Below are positions 13,384 through 20,251 of a stretch of DNA of 20,251 nt, piece after piece. Position numbers and translations under genes: made by a program. How positions within the stretch are numbered: the first letter of the stretch is position 1; the number at the start of each line of letters is the position of its first letter. The notes under the pieces were generated by a model. That model worked only from the letters and a program-made list of their open reading frames with translations, was not told the DNA's origin and ran no database searches. The DNA is from Deltaproteobacteria bacterium. GTDB lineage: Bacteria; UBA10199; SPLOWO2-01-44-7. The stretch spans positions 1 to 20,251 of the forward strand of contig JAUYJH010000067.1 of NCBI GenBank assembly GCA_030688705.1. The letters run 5' to 3'.

Positions 13384-13526
13384 AGCCTATCCTAAAACCT
13401 GTTGCGCGCCCCAATGGCTTCGTTGGGCCACCCCAAAATCCTCACGTACATCCGTGTAGGCTCCGGTTTTGGGGGCCCCGGCCCGCCTCGCCCTTGGGCC
13501 GCTCACGACGGTTTTAGGATAGGCTC
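13383..13526. mobile_element. 144-bp MITE-like element with 17-bp perfect terminal inverted repeats
   Basis: The ends GAGCCTATCCTAAAACC (13383-13399) and GGTTTTAGGATAGGCTC (13510-13526) are perfect inverted repeats, flanked by direct TTA copies (13380-13382 and 13527-13529) as a target duplication. The interior holds three arms: CCCAA/TTGGG (13410-13414 and 13423-13427), CCCCAAAA/TTTTGGGG (13431-13438 and 13467-13474) enclosing CACG/CGTG, and CGGCCC/GGGCCG (13479-13484 and 13496-13501). There is no coding potential, so it would need a transposase in trans. Confidence 0.85.
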
Positions 13527-14786
13527 TTAGACTCCGGCTCTCGCCGGAGTGGCGGCGTTTTCCATTCCGGCCGCCAGCGTTGCCACTTTTCCGAGCCATT
13601 TTGAAATCGTAAAAAAATCTTCGTGATCGTCGCAGTGGAGTTCCAAATGCCCCGGCTTGACCTCTTTCGTTTTGTGGAAACAGAGAGATTCAAAACGGGC
13701 ACCCGGGGCGTTCAGGGAAGAACGCGTGTCTTTTTCTTCGTGGATTCTGAAAAACCCTCCAACCGATTCGCCGCCGATAAAATAAAGAACCGGTTCAATG
13801 GGGGCCCCATCAAAAGAATCGGCGGTGGGGATCCCTTCTTGAATTAAAAATTCGGAAGGGATCGTTGTCCCCTTGGCCGAAGCCAGTTTTTGCCGTCCCT
13901 TGCGGTTTAAGTTTAAAAAATCTTGCGCCGATTCAACGTGGGTTACGCCCAACCCGAATGTCCCCGCCGAGCTTTTGACGAAAACATACGGCTTCTCGTC
14001 AATGCCGTACTTTTTGTATTTTTCCCCCGTCTTTTGGAGAACTTTCTCTATTTTTTCGGCGACCCGACCAATATCTTTCCCGTTTCCAAAATCGACATCA
14101 TGCTCCGCCGTGGTGATCGGACAAAGCCTCCAGCAGTCGGTATCGACAATTTTTGCGACTTCTTCGATCAGCTGACAATAGATCAGAAAATGATGTTTTT
14201 TTCGGCGGCTGTGCCAGCCGAGTTCGGGGGATGGAAAGATAGGCTGTTCGATGTTTTGCAAAACCTGCGGTATGCCGTCGGAGCAGTCGTTATTCAAAAT
14301 GAGAGCGTCGGGATTCATGGAGCCGACCAGCGCCCGGCCCTCTTTTTTTGACATCCGCTCCAATTTTAAAATGGCTCCGTTTAGAAGCCCGACCTCATGC
14401 GGGTCGCCGGGGAGAGGGTCGCCCAAAAAACCGACGGCGACTTCATACCCTGCCAGCTTGAGCAGATTTTCCAATGCCTTTACGTTCTCAAAATAATTCA
14501 GATTGCGGGTGAACGTTTCCGGAACAATCAGAAGTTTTTTGGCTTTTGGGACATGGGCTTCCAGATAGCGGCTGAAATTTTGCGCCGCGATTTTGGAAAA
14601 ATTGTTGCACAGATTGTTAAAACCGGCCGGAAAGACATTGGTGTCAACCACCGCAATTTTAAACCCGGCATTCCGGATATCGACGGAAATGGTGATCGGT
14701 AACACAACACCCCCGGCCTTGTTTTGAAACCATGCCGTTAATTCCGCCTCTTTCTTCTTAAATTTTTTGGCTAACGCATCGATCAT
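13527..14786 (-). CDS. gshA: Glutamate-cysteine ligase, proteobacterial (A. ferrooxidans) type
   Basis: Joins glutamate and cysteine with ATP, the first step of glutathione synthesis. The 419-residue length matches the PF08886-type GshA, which is distinct from the E. coli and plant types. Diagnostic segments are VDTNVFPAGFNNLC (47-60), IVPETFTRNLNYFENV (87-102) and the ATP-grasp-like YVFVKSSAGTFGLGV (267-281). The ATG overlaps the AddA stop as ATGA (14783-14786), so it is translationally coupled to the recombination genes. No gshB is visible in the window. Its last residues (TPARAGV) come from a hairpin, and its TAA stop is the TTA target duplication of the adjacent MITE. The identification is confident from several family blocks. 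Confidence 0.92.
   Translation of the reverse strand: MIDALAKKFKKKEAELTAWFQNKAGGVVLPITISVDIRNAGFKIAVVDTNVFPAGFNNLCNNFSKIAAQNFSRYLEAHVPKAKKLLIVPETFTRNLNYFENVKALENLLKLAGYEVAVGFLGDPLPGDPHEVGLLNGAILKLERMSKKEGRALVGSMNPDALILNNDCSDGIPQVLQNIEQPIFPSPELGWHSRRKKHHFLIYCQLIEEVAKIVDTDCWRLCPITTAEHDVDFGNGKDIGRVAEKIEKVLQKTGEKYKKYGIDEKPYVFVKSSAGTFGLGVTHVESAQDFLNLNRKGRQKLASAKGTTIPSEFLIQEGIPTADSFDGAPIEPVLYFIGGESVGGFFRIHEEKDTRSSLNAPGARFESLCFHKTKEVKPGHLELHCDDHEDFFTISKWLGKVATLAAGMENAATPARAGV
13531..13550 (+). terminator. Hairpin just beyond the MITE, possible former dksA terminator
   Basis: ACTCCGGC-TCTC-GCCGGAGT is a perfect 8-bp stem with a 4-nt loop, inside the last codons of gshA. Before the MITE inserted it would have directly followed the dksA-like stop. 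No strong T-run follows (only GTTTT about 8 nt later), so terminator activity is uncertain. Confidence 0.4.
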
Positions 14787-17572
14787 GTTTTTAGGTGTTT
14801 GATCCTAAAGGAATCCACCCTCTTTATCAACTCTTCGCTTGCCCTTGCGAGGCGTGCTTGGGAACACGGTTCCACATGGGCCTTGTTGTGTTTAAGATAA
14901 AGCAATCGGCTTTCCAATACCGGTTTTGCGAGTGCGCGCGAAAGGGCCAGCGCGTAGGTGTCCATTTGAAATTGATATTTTTCAGGTTCGATTTTTTGAT
15001 CCGTTTTGAAGTCGCACACAATCCAACCCGCGTCCGTTTCCCAGAGATAGTCGATGACTCCCGTAATCAAGGCTTGCGGTGTTTGCAATTGAAAGGGGAG
15101 CTCGTGGAGGCCTTTCCATGTCGGTGGGGCCGTGTTTCCTTCCAAAAAATGCCGCAAAAGTTTTTCAACCTCCTCCGTCTCCGCGTCCGACACGATCATT
15201 TCCAGTTCAAAAATTTTTCTTTGGATGAGCCCCTTTAACTGGGAGTGTTCCAGGCCATCCATCTGTTTTAAAACGGCATGAACAAGATTGCCAAGGGCCG
15301 TGCCGTTTAAGACGTCACGCCGATGTTCAACGGGATTCTTCGCCCCTTTGGGGCTCAGAATGACAGGGTGCGCCAGTTCAGTCACCGTATAATGCGGAAT
15401 TTCTTTTTGCCGCATGCTAATAACGTCATCCCGACGAAAGTCGGGATCCAAAAACTGGATTCCGGCTTTCGCCGGAATGACGTGTTTAGAAAATTTTGGT
15501 GCCTGCCAATGGGGAATCGGCTTGAAGGTATCGATCGATTCCTTCAGCCAGCCGTACCAAAGCGAGGATTGGCGGACTTCGTCGTGCCAAACGATCACAA
15601 GTTTTTCCCTGGCCCGTGTCAACGCGACGTAAAACAGGCGTTTTCGTTCCGCGTACTCCCTGTTTTTTTCGATTTCTTTGAGCGCGGTCATTTCGGGCGT
15701 GGGAACAAAAGGACTGAACGGATCTTTTTCATCTTCTTTAAGTGCAAAACCCAGCCCCCCGTCCCGTACAAAAAGAAACCGGTTGGAATTGACGGGAGAG
15801 GCCCTCATCAAGTCGGGAAGAATCACGATCGGAAATTGCAAACCTTTGGCCGCATGGACTGTCATGAGCTGACAGGCCTCCGAGGAAACATTGACCACAG
15901 GGGCATTGGCAAGGGGCGCTCGCCTTTTTTTCAGCTCCTCGTAATATTCCAGAATATCGGCAAGAGACATTTCTTCTTCGCTTTCCAGACGCCGCGTCAG
16001 TTCGATGAGCTGTTCGATGTTGGCCAGTTGTGTTCCGGAAGGGTCGAGCTTGTCGACCAGGCAGTCATAGCGGGTTGCCATCACCGTCTCTTGCAAAATT
16101 TCGGCGCCGCTCCAATTCTGTTTTTGATCGGTCAGCGCTTTCAGCCATGCCGCTTCCGGAAGCGCGAGCAGCGTTTTGCCCAAATCGGCCGGGTGTTTTT
16201 GGCAGAGTTCGGTGATAAAAAGATCGTCAAACCCGATCAGCGGCGAGCGCATCAGTCCCACCAGCGCCAGCCGATCTTCCAGTTTCACCATTAACTTCAG
16301 CACGAAGAGAAGGTCGATCACCTCTTGCGCGTTTAAAAATCCGCGGCCGCCAAAAAGGCGGTAGGGGATATTGGCATTTCGAAAGGCCTCTTCATAAAAC
16401 CGGGTGTCGCTTAAAGCCTGAAATAAAAGCGCGATATCACCGAAGCGGGCCTTTTTTTCCCGCACCAAGGATTGAATGTATTTTGTGATCTCTTCGGCCT
16501 CCCGTTTTCTAAGCCCCTCCTTCGACGTTTTTGGCGGCGACGCAACGGCAAGGATTTCGACACCCGTTTCGGGCGCCTCTTCCCGCGTGGCGACAAGCGG
16601 GGCGCTTTCTTGAGACGAAAAGAGGGGGGCAAACGTATGATTTACAAAATCCAAAATCGGGGGTCTGGATCTGAAATTCTCTTTTAAATCAATCAGATGA
16701 CCATTTGCCTCTCTAATTTTGTTTACGATTTTGTTAAAGCCCTCCCAATTGGCCCCGCGAAACCGATAGATCGATTGTTTGGGGTCCCCCACGATGCAGA
16801 GACAATTTTGTTTCGGCTGAAACAGCAGTTCCAGAATTTCTCGTTGCAGATCGTTAATGTCTTGCGCCTCGTCGACAAGAATGTGTTGGAAGCGGCGTTG
16901 CGTTTTTTGCAAAACATCTTTGTTGTTGCGGAGCAGTTCCAACGCCAAAATTTCAAAATCCTGAAAATCGAGAGACTGGCGTTCCCTCTTTTCCAGCGTG
17001 TAGGCGGCGAGAATTTTTTGGTAAAGATTTTCCGTGGCTCTTGGCAGGAAGGAGCCAGGCACCTTTAGGCACCTTCCCGCGTGCCATCGAAATTGCATCA
17101 ACTCTTCCAGCAAAAGCAGGGCCTGCTTGAATTCCAGCGCTTCGGTCAGCAACATGGCGTTTGGGTCCCTGTTTTGCAAAGCATCGAGCAGTCCTCTGCG
17201 GCAGTGCTTATGGAGTGTCAGTTTGGCCGTGTGTTCATCCATCACGGAGACCCATTCCGAAAGTCCAAGATGGGAAGCATGCTCTTTGATCAGGTTCAAA
17301 AAGAATCCGTGAAAAGTGCCGATCGGGGAAAAGGGGAGCTCCAGCTTCATTTTCTCGGAGAGATGCCGGGCGATTCTTCTTTTCAGTTCGAGCGCCGATT
17401 TTTCCGTAAATGTGGCGCACAAAATTTGCCCCAACTCCAGATCCTGATTTTTAAGAATATGAAGAAGCCTGCCGATCAAGACCTCTGTCTTGCCGGAGCC
17501 GGCCCCCGCGATAATCGCGGTTGGTCTGTCGATCGACTCAATGGCCAGCTTTTGGTTCCTGGTTAATTTCAT
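14783..17572 (-). CDS. addA: AddA-like UvrD/RecB helicase-nuclease
   Basis: A 929-residue SF1A helicase with a C-terminal PD-(D/E)XK nuclease, the motor half of an AddAB recombination complex that processes double-strand ends. Walker A is AGAGSGKT (22-29), motif II DEAQD (234-238), motif III GDPKQSIYRFRGA (262-274), motif V VHAAKGLQF (572-580) and motif VI YVALTRAREKL (648-658). The nuclease carries GVIDYL (838-843) and DFKTDQK (854-860). It is shorter than typical AddA (about 1200). The linker between helicase and nuclease contains two in-frame palindromic repeats (residues about 697-718 and 735-748). The start is the ATG at 17572 (MKLTRNQKLAIES), the usual opening, with AAGGA 11 nt upstream; a 40-codon longer frame would invade addB. 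It begins 13 nt after addB and overlaps gshA by 4 nt. Confidence 0.9.
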   Translation of the reverse strand: MKLTRNQKLAIESIDRPTAIIAGAGSGKTEVLIGRLLHILKNQDLELGQILCATFTEKSALELKRRIARHLSEKMKLELPFSPIGTFHGFFLNLIKEHASHLGLSEWVSVMDEHTAKLTLHKHCRRGLLDALQNRDPNAMLLTEALEFKQALLLLEELMQFRWHAGRCLKVPGSFLPRATENLYQKILAAYTLEKRERQSLDFQDFEILALELLRNNKDVLQKTQRRFQHILVDEAQDINDLQREILELLFQPKQNCLCIVGDPKQSIYRFRGANWEGFNKIVNKIREANGHLIDLKENFRSRPPILDFVNHTFAPLFSSQESAPLVATREEAPETGVEILAVASPPKTSKEGLRKREAEEITKYIQSLVREKKARFGDIALLFQALSDTRFYEEAFRNANIPYRLFGGRGFLNAQEVIDLLFVLKLMVKLEDRLALVGLMRSPLIGFDDLFITELCQKHPADLGKTLLALPEAAWLKALTDQKQNWSGAEILQETVMATRYDCLVDKLDPSGTQLANIEQLIELTRRLESEEEMSLADILEYYEELKKRRAPLANAPVVNVSSEACQLMTVHAAKGLQFPIVILPDLMRASPVNSNRFLFVRDGGLGFALKEDEKDPFSPFVPTPEMTALKEIEKNREYAERKRLFYVALTRAREKLVIVWHDEVRQSSLWYGWLKESIDTFKPIPHWQAPKFSKHVIPAKAGIQFLDPDFRRDDVISMRQKEIPHYTVTELAHPVILSPKGAKNPVEHRRDVLNGTALGNLVHAVLKQMDGLEHSQLKGLIQRKIFELEMIVSDAETEEVEKLLRHFLEGNTAPPTWKGLHELPFQLQTPQALITGVIDYLWETDAGWIVCDFKTDQKIEPEKYQFQMDTYALALSRALAKPVLESRLLYLKHNKAHVEPCSQARLARASEELIKRVDSFRIKHLKT
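15330..15371. repeat. Palindromic repeat R5, in frame in addA
   Basis: On the minus strand it reads CACCCTGTCATTCTGAGCC, then a CCCC-AAA-GGGG hairpin, then GAAGAATCCCG. The GTCATTCTGAG...GAAGAATC pattern is that of dispersed repeats and resembles half of R2. It is translated as HPVILSPKGAKNPV, only about 50 bp from R4. Confidence 0.72.
15424..15482. repeat. Palindromic repeat R4, in frame in addA (HVIPAKAGIQ type)
   Basis: A 59-bp element starting CGTCATCCCGACGAAAGTCG and ending CCGGCTTTCGCCGGAATGACG. It has outer CGTCAT/ATGACG arms, TCCA/TGGA inner pairing and two local hairpins. It nearly matches R3. It is translated on the minus strand as HVIPAKAGIQ followed by FLDPDFRRDDV, without breaking the frame. 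Confidence 0.93.
17057..17075. repeat. Short direct repeat in addA
   Basis: AGGCACCTT occurs twice (17057-17065 and 17067-17075), next to GGAGCC. It encodes CLKVPGS in AddA. It resembles a dispersed AAGGTGCCTGGCACC-type repeat, but the copy here is short and this is uncertain. Confidence 0.35.
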
Positions 17573-17585
17573 AATCCGCCCATCC

Positions 17586-20030
17586 TTATGCAAACGGCTT
17601 GTTTGCATACCGGCAAATTTCCTTGTAATCGCAACGGACCTTGCAGTCTTTCGGTTGCGCGCTGAAATATCCTTTTCGCATCTGATCGACATAATTTTGA
17701 ATCTGTGCGACCGTGGCCTGGATCACCGCTTCCATCTTTTCCGAATCCATCAGCGCGCCCGATCTCTTCCCCAATTGATAATGCGTTTCGTTGAATCGGC
17801 TGTCGACAAGCCCCCCCTCTTTTTTTCCGGAACGGGTCGACAGTAACATGGCTCCGACGGCTTTATAATCGGGAAGCAATAATTTTTTGACGGCCAAAAG
17901 ATAAATGGGAAGTTGAAGCGCCAAGCCTTGCAGAAGTTTTTCTTTGAACCCGGCGATGGAACCGGTTTTGTAATCAAACACCATGAACGATTTGGAGTCT
18001 GTGTCGCAATCGATCCGGTCGATGCGCCCGCCGATTTGGACCGGTTCTTTTCTGTCTTGTGAGTCGATGGAGAAGGCATCTTGCGATGATTTGCCGAATG
18101 TCCATTCAAAATAGGCCGGTGTCAGCGGCTTCTCCAATTTTCGCGATTCTTCCAGCTCGTTTCCCAGCAATTGCGCCGCTTGCGCGCAGGTTTTTTCTTT
18201 CAGATGTTGATAAAGCTCCGGATGGGCGTAGGAAATTTCTTTTTTCGATTCTTCAAAAACCTTTTCGACCGTCTCTTTTAATTTTGCGTAAAGCGCTTCC
18301 TCTTTGGCCCGGTCCTTTCGGGCCCCCGCATAGAGAGCCCCCTCTTTGCTCAACAATTCTTCGAGACAATTGTGAAAGAGGTTTCCCTTGTCATCGGGGT
18401 CGACCTCCGGAGAACGTTCCTTGATCTGCGGGATGTTTAAAATTTTGCGCGAATAATACTTGAACGGGCACGCGGCATAGGTCTCCAGCTGTGAGGGGCT
18501 GAAAATATGATTTTCCGGAATGGGCGTTTTTTTCAACCGCGCATGAAAGGCTTCTGTTTTGAGATTGTTGTTGAGCCGCTCCCGTTCGATTTCCAGTTTT
18601 TTCTCGGTTCGTGTTTTTTCGCGGCCGTCGCCGAAAAACGGCGGGGCTTTGGCCTCAATATTTTCAGGCTCGCCAAAATCCCATGTGAAAGGGGAGGGGG
18701 AGAGGTCTCCGCCCAGGCTGTCCAATCTGGGATAAGTGAGCCAGGCGGCTTTGCGCGTTTGAGAGAGTTGATGTCGGAAGATATTATAATGCTTTTCGAA
18801 AAGTTTTTGCGGATCGGGAAAGGCGTCGCAAATGGGTTTCCATTCGGGCCGGCCCCGGTCTTTTGTCTCCTGAAAAAACACCTGCGGGGTTTGCGGGGGA
18901 AAAACCCCTTCCGTCAAATTGGGAACCCAGAGAGTTTCGAGCGCCGGGTAATCTTTTTCATGGAGCGTGAGCCATTGGATTCCCTTGAGCGATTCGGGGA
19001 CCGATCTTTTCGGTTTTTCCGTGAGCGCTTCATGAAGCCATAACAACCATTCCGGTTGGGATAGTTTTCCAAGGCTTAAAATGTGTTCCTGAAACAGGAA
19101 CGATTCCAAATGTTCGCGAAGCGGATTTTTATCGGGAATTTTTTGGGTCAATTTCAAAAGAAATTCGGTCAATGTGCCGCTTGGGATATTTAATTGCGCC
19201 GCTTGTTCGAGGATATGGCGTCCCTCCGGTCTTTCATTCCAGTTTGAAAAAGGAAAGGGCCCTTCCGTCAGTCCCATCGGTTTCAGATTTTTCCAGATGA
19301 ATTCGTAATATTTTGCGGAACCCGACATCAAAATGCCGATGCCGTTTGTCTCTTTCAGTTGCTCCACAAACCAGTGAGCCTCTTGATGCGGAGTCGGGAG
19401 AGAAAATAGAGCGGCGTGACTCGTGGATTGTGGATTGTGAATCATTTTGAAATCGACTTTTGTTTTTGGATGATGAAGGGTGATGGCGTTCAGAAGTTTT
19501 TTAAGCGCCGCAGGCTTTTCGTCGAAATTTTTAAAAGAGAGGGAAATAATATTTCGCAGGGGGTTTTCCGGATTTTTCAGGTTTTCAAGGGCGCATGCAT
19601 ATTGGTCTTCGCCGTCGATACACCCCAGTTTTTCTTTCAGTTCTTCATAGCGTTGATAAGCGGTCAAAAGGTCATATTCCTTGAGAGACCCGCTCTCTTT
19701 CAGCCTCTCTTTCAGTCCGTTTGGTTGCAGGTCCCATTGCTTCAGTTGGCGTATGGCCGTCGTGAAAATGGCTGCCAGATGGGGGAGGTGCCTTTGTTTT
19801 TCAAAATATTTAAGCGGGTGCTCCTTGAGGCAACAGGCGACCAGATGTTTTTGCAAATTTCTCTTAAGCAGGTTTTTTGGGGAAGCGGAAATCCTGTTTA
19901 AAAAATGCTGAAGAGAAAAAACCGACTCCCCCAACAAGACCGACCGGCCTGATTGGGCAAAGGCTGTCCGTCTTGTCCGTTCGGCGGCCTTTTCAGATGG
20001 AAGAATAGTCCAGTGATCCCGGGTCGTCAT
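17586..20030 (-). CDS. addB: AddB-like nuclease subunit with Fe-S cluster, lacking Walker A
   Basis: An 814-residue partner of AddA. The N-terminus (WTILPSEKAAERTRR) has the degenerate helicase fold of AddB/RexB proteins but no GxGKT P-loop, so it is probably an inactive helicase scaffold. The C-terminal PD-(D/E)XK nuclease has RIDRID (669-674) and FDYKTG (685-690). Four Cys could hold a 4Fe-4S cluster: C521 in YAACPFKYY and C796, C800, C806 in CKVRCDYKEIC. The last three are spaced CX3CX5C, where AddB normally has CX2CX5C. The start at ATG 20030 (MTTRDHW) is chosen over an in-frame codon at 20066; neither has a clear ribosome binding site, and the ATG sits in GGAATGACG, which looks like a repeat edge. 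A 7-bp tandem repeat is translated as HNPQSTSH. It is first in addB-addA-gshA. Confidence 0.82.
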   Translation of the reverse strand: MTTRDHWTILPSEKAAERTRRTAFAQSGRSVLLGESVFSLQHFLNRISASPKNLLKRNLQKHLVACCLKEHPLKYFEKQRHLPHLAAIFTTAIRQLKQWDLQPNGLKERLKESGSLKEYDLLTAYQRYEELKEKLGCIDGEDQYACALENLKNPENPLRNIISLSFKNFDEKPAALKKLLNAITLHHPKTKVDFKMIHNPQSTSHAALFSLPTPHQEAHWFVEQLKETNGIGILMSGSAKYYEFIWKNLKPMGLTEGPFPFSNWNERPEGRHILEQAAQLNIPSGTLTEFLLKLTQKIPDKNPLREHLESFLFQEHILSLGKLSQPEWLLWLHEALTEKPKRSVPESLKGIQWLTLHEKDYPALETLWVPNLTEGVFPPQTPQVFFQETKDRGRPEWKPICDAFPDPQKLFEKHYNIFRHQLSQTRKAAWLTYPRLDSLGGDLSPSPFTWDFGEPENIEAKAPPFFGDGREKTRTEKKLEIERERLNNNLKTEAFHARLKKTPIPENHIFSPSQLETYAACPFKYYSRKILNIPQIKERSPEVDPDDKGNLFHNCLEELLSKEGALYAGARKDRAKEEALYAKLKETVEKVFEESKKEISYAHPELYQHLKEKTCAQAAQLLGNELEESRKLEKPLTPAYFEWTFGKSSQDAFSIDSQDRKEPVQIGGRIDRIDCDTDSKSFMVFDYKTGSIAGFKEKLLQGLALQLPIYLLAVKKLLLPDYKAVGAMLLSTRSGKKEGGLVDSRFNETHYQLGKRSGALMDSEKMEAVIQATVAQIQNYVDQMRKGYFSAQPKDCKVRCDYKEICRYANKPFA
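19423..19443. repeat. 7-bp tandem repeat inside addB
   Basis: GTGGATT, GTGGATT and GTGAATC follow one another directly. On the coding strand this reads as CACAATCCACAATCCAC-type sequence and gives the low-complexity peptide IHNPQSTSH, which looks inserted between folded segments of the AddB-like protein. Confidence 0.75.
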
Positions 20031-20066
20031 TCCATGGGAAGTAGCGTATGCCCCCTGCAAACGCAA

Positions 20067-20251
20067 TCACTAGGTACATTTTACATAAATACTCTTACAC
20101 GACCCAACAGGATAGAGGTGCCTGCAGCCCTGATTACAACAACAGCCGATTTGCTTGGGGCGCGGGTTGTGGACTGGCATTGCTGCGCCCATGGCCTCCC
20201 CTTGGCTTCCTTGCGAAAGCAAGGCAAGCGGCAGGGCAGGCTGACATGGAC
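20067..20251. other. End region without a recognised gene; one GAAA-loop hairpin
   Basis: The 185 bases beyond the addB region contain no gene I recognise. A frame open from a GTG at 20118 runs off the window (44 codons), but its product (containing ARVVDWHCCAHGLPL) resembles nothing known to me. The sequence GCTT-CCTTGC-GAAA-GCAAGG-C-AAGC (20205-20229) forms a 10-bp stem with one bulged C and a GNRA-type loop. The addB promoter should lie here. Confidence 0.3.

Noticed and set aside
15323..16294. 323-codon plus-strand open frame opposite addA
   Set aside because: Shadow of the helicase coding sequence; the beginning is translated palindromic repeat and the rest has no domain.
18306..18324. 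GGCCCG/CGGGCC hairpin inside addB as another inserted repeat
   Set aside because: Only 6 bp, lies in a charged helical coding segment, and does not resemble the other repeat families here.

Overview
The window is bacterial chromosome from a Gram-negative organism. An AsmA-family envelope protein, a DksA-type transcription factor, a DciA/DUF721 protein, AddAB-like recombination nucleases and a proteobacterial-type glutamate-cysteine ligase, together with several families of dispersed palindromic repeats (including the type that translates as HVIPAKAGIQ), suggest a deltaproteobacterium-like, possibly uncultured lineage. That taxonomic inference is tentative. Coding density is high and neighbouring genes often overlap or nearly touch.

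Layout. Bases 1-2236 (+) hold the 3' end of hemA, an AT-rich HTH/LAGLIDADG-like gene whose stop codon lies inside a tRNA-Val gene, and a small membrane protein with MscS-like TM helices. A minus-strand PlsC-like acyltransferase with a long N-terminal extension converges on that membrane protein. It diverges from a plus-strand host-attachment-family protein, which in turn converges on a minus-strand DNA methyltransferase. Bases 4992-8725 (-) form a Gld-like ABC operon: ATPase, a permease fused to a GldG-like domain, and a DUF4340 protein. Bases 8780-9660 form a REP-associated tyrosine transposase (RAYT) locus, with the transposase gene between two clusters of an 11-bp palindromic core. A P-loop kinase/dCMP deaminase fusion and an AsmA-like protein follow on the plus strand. 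Next come divergent dciA-like and dksA-like genes. Bases 13527-20030 (-) form an addB-addA-gshA gene string. The last 185 bases hold no recognisable gene.

The most interesting thread is how mobile palindromic DNA shapes gene boundaries. A 63-bp palindrome supplies the stop codon of one gene and the start codon of the next (DUF4340 / methyltransferase). A second repeat does the same between the permease-GldG fusion and the DUF4340 gene. Two further palindromes lie in frame in the linker between the helicase and nuclease parts of AddA. Short tandem repeats are translated within the DUF4340 and AddB-like proteins. The RAYT gene ends inside one of its own REP cores. Finally, a 144-bp MITE-like element with 17-bp perfect terminal inverted repeats sits between dksA and gshA; its TTA target duplication exactly preserves the stop codons of both convergent genes, and its interior can be drawn as a cloverleaf.

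Functional links are modest. The ABC operon is one unit (ATPase and permease coupled by an ATGA overlap), and addB-addA-gshA is another (13-nt gap, then an ATGA overlap). Everything else looks like independent housekeeping or accessory genes.
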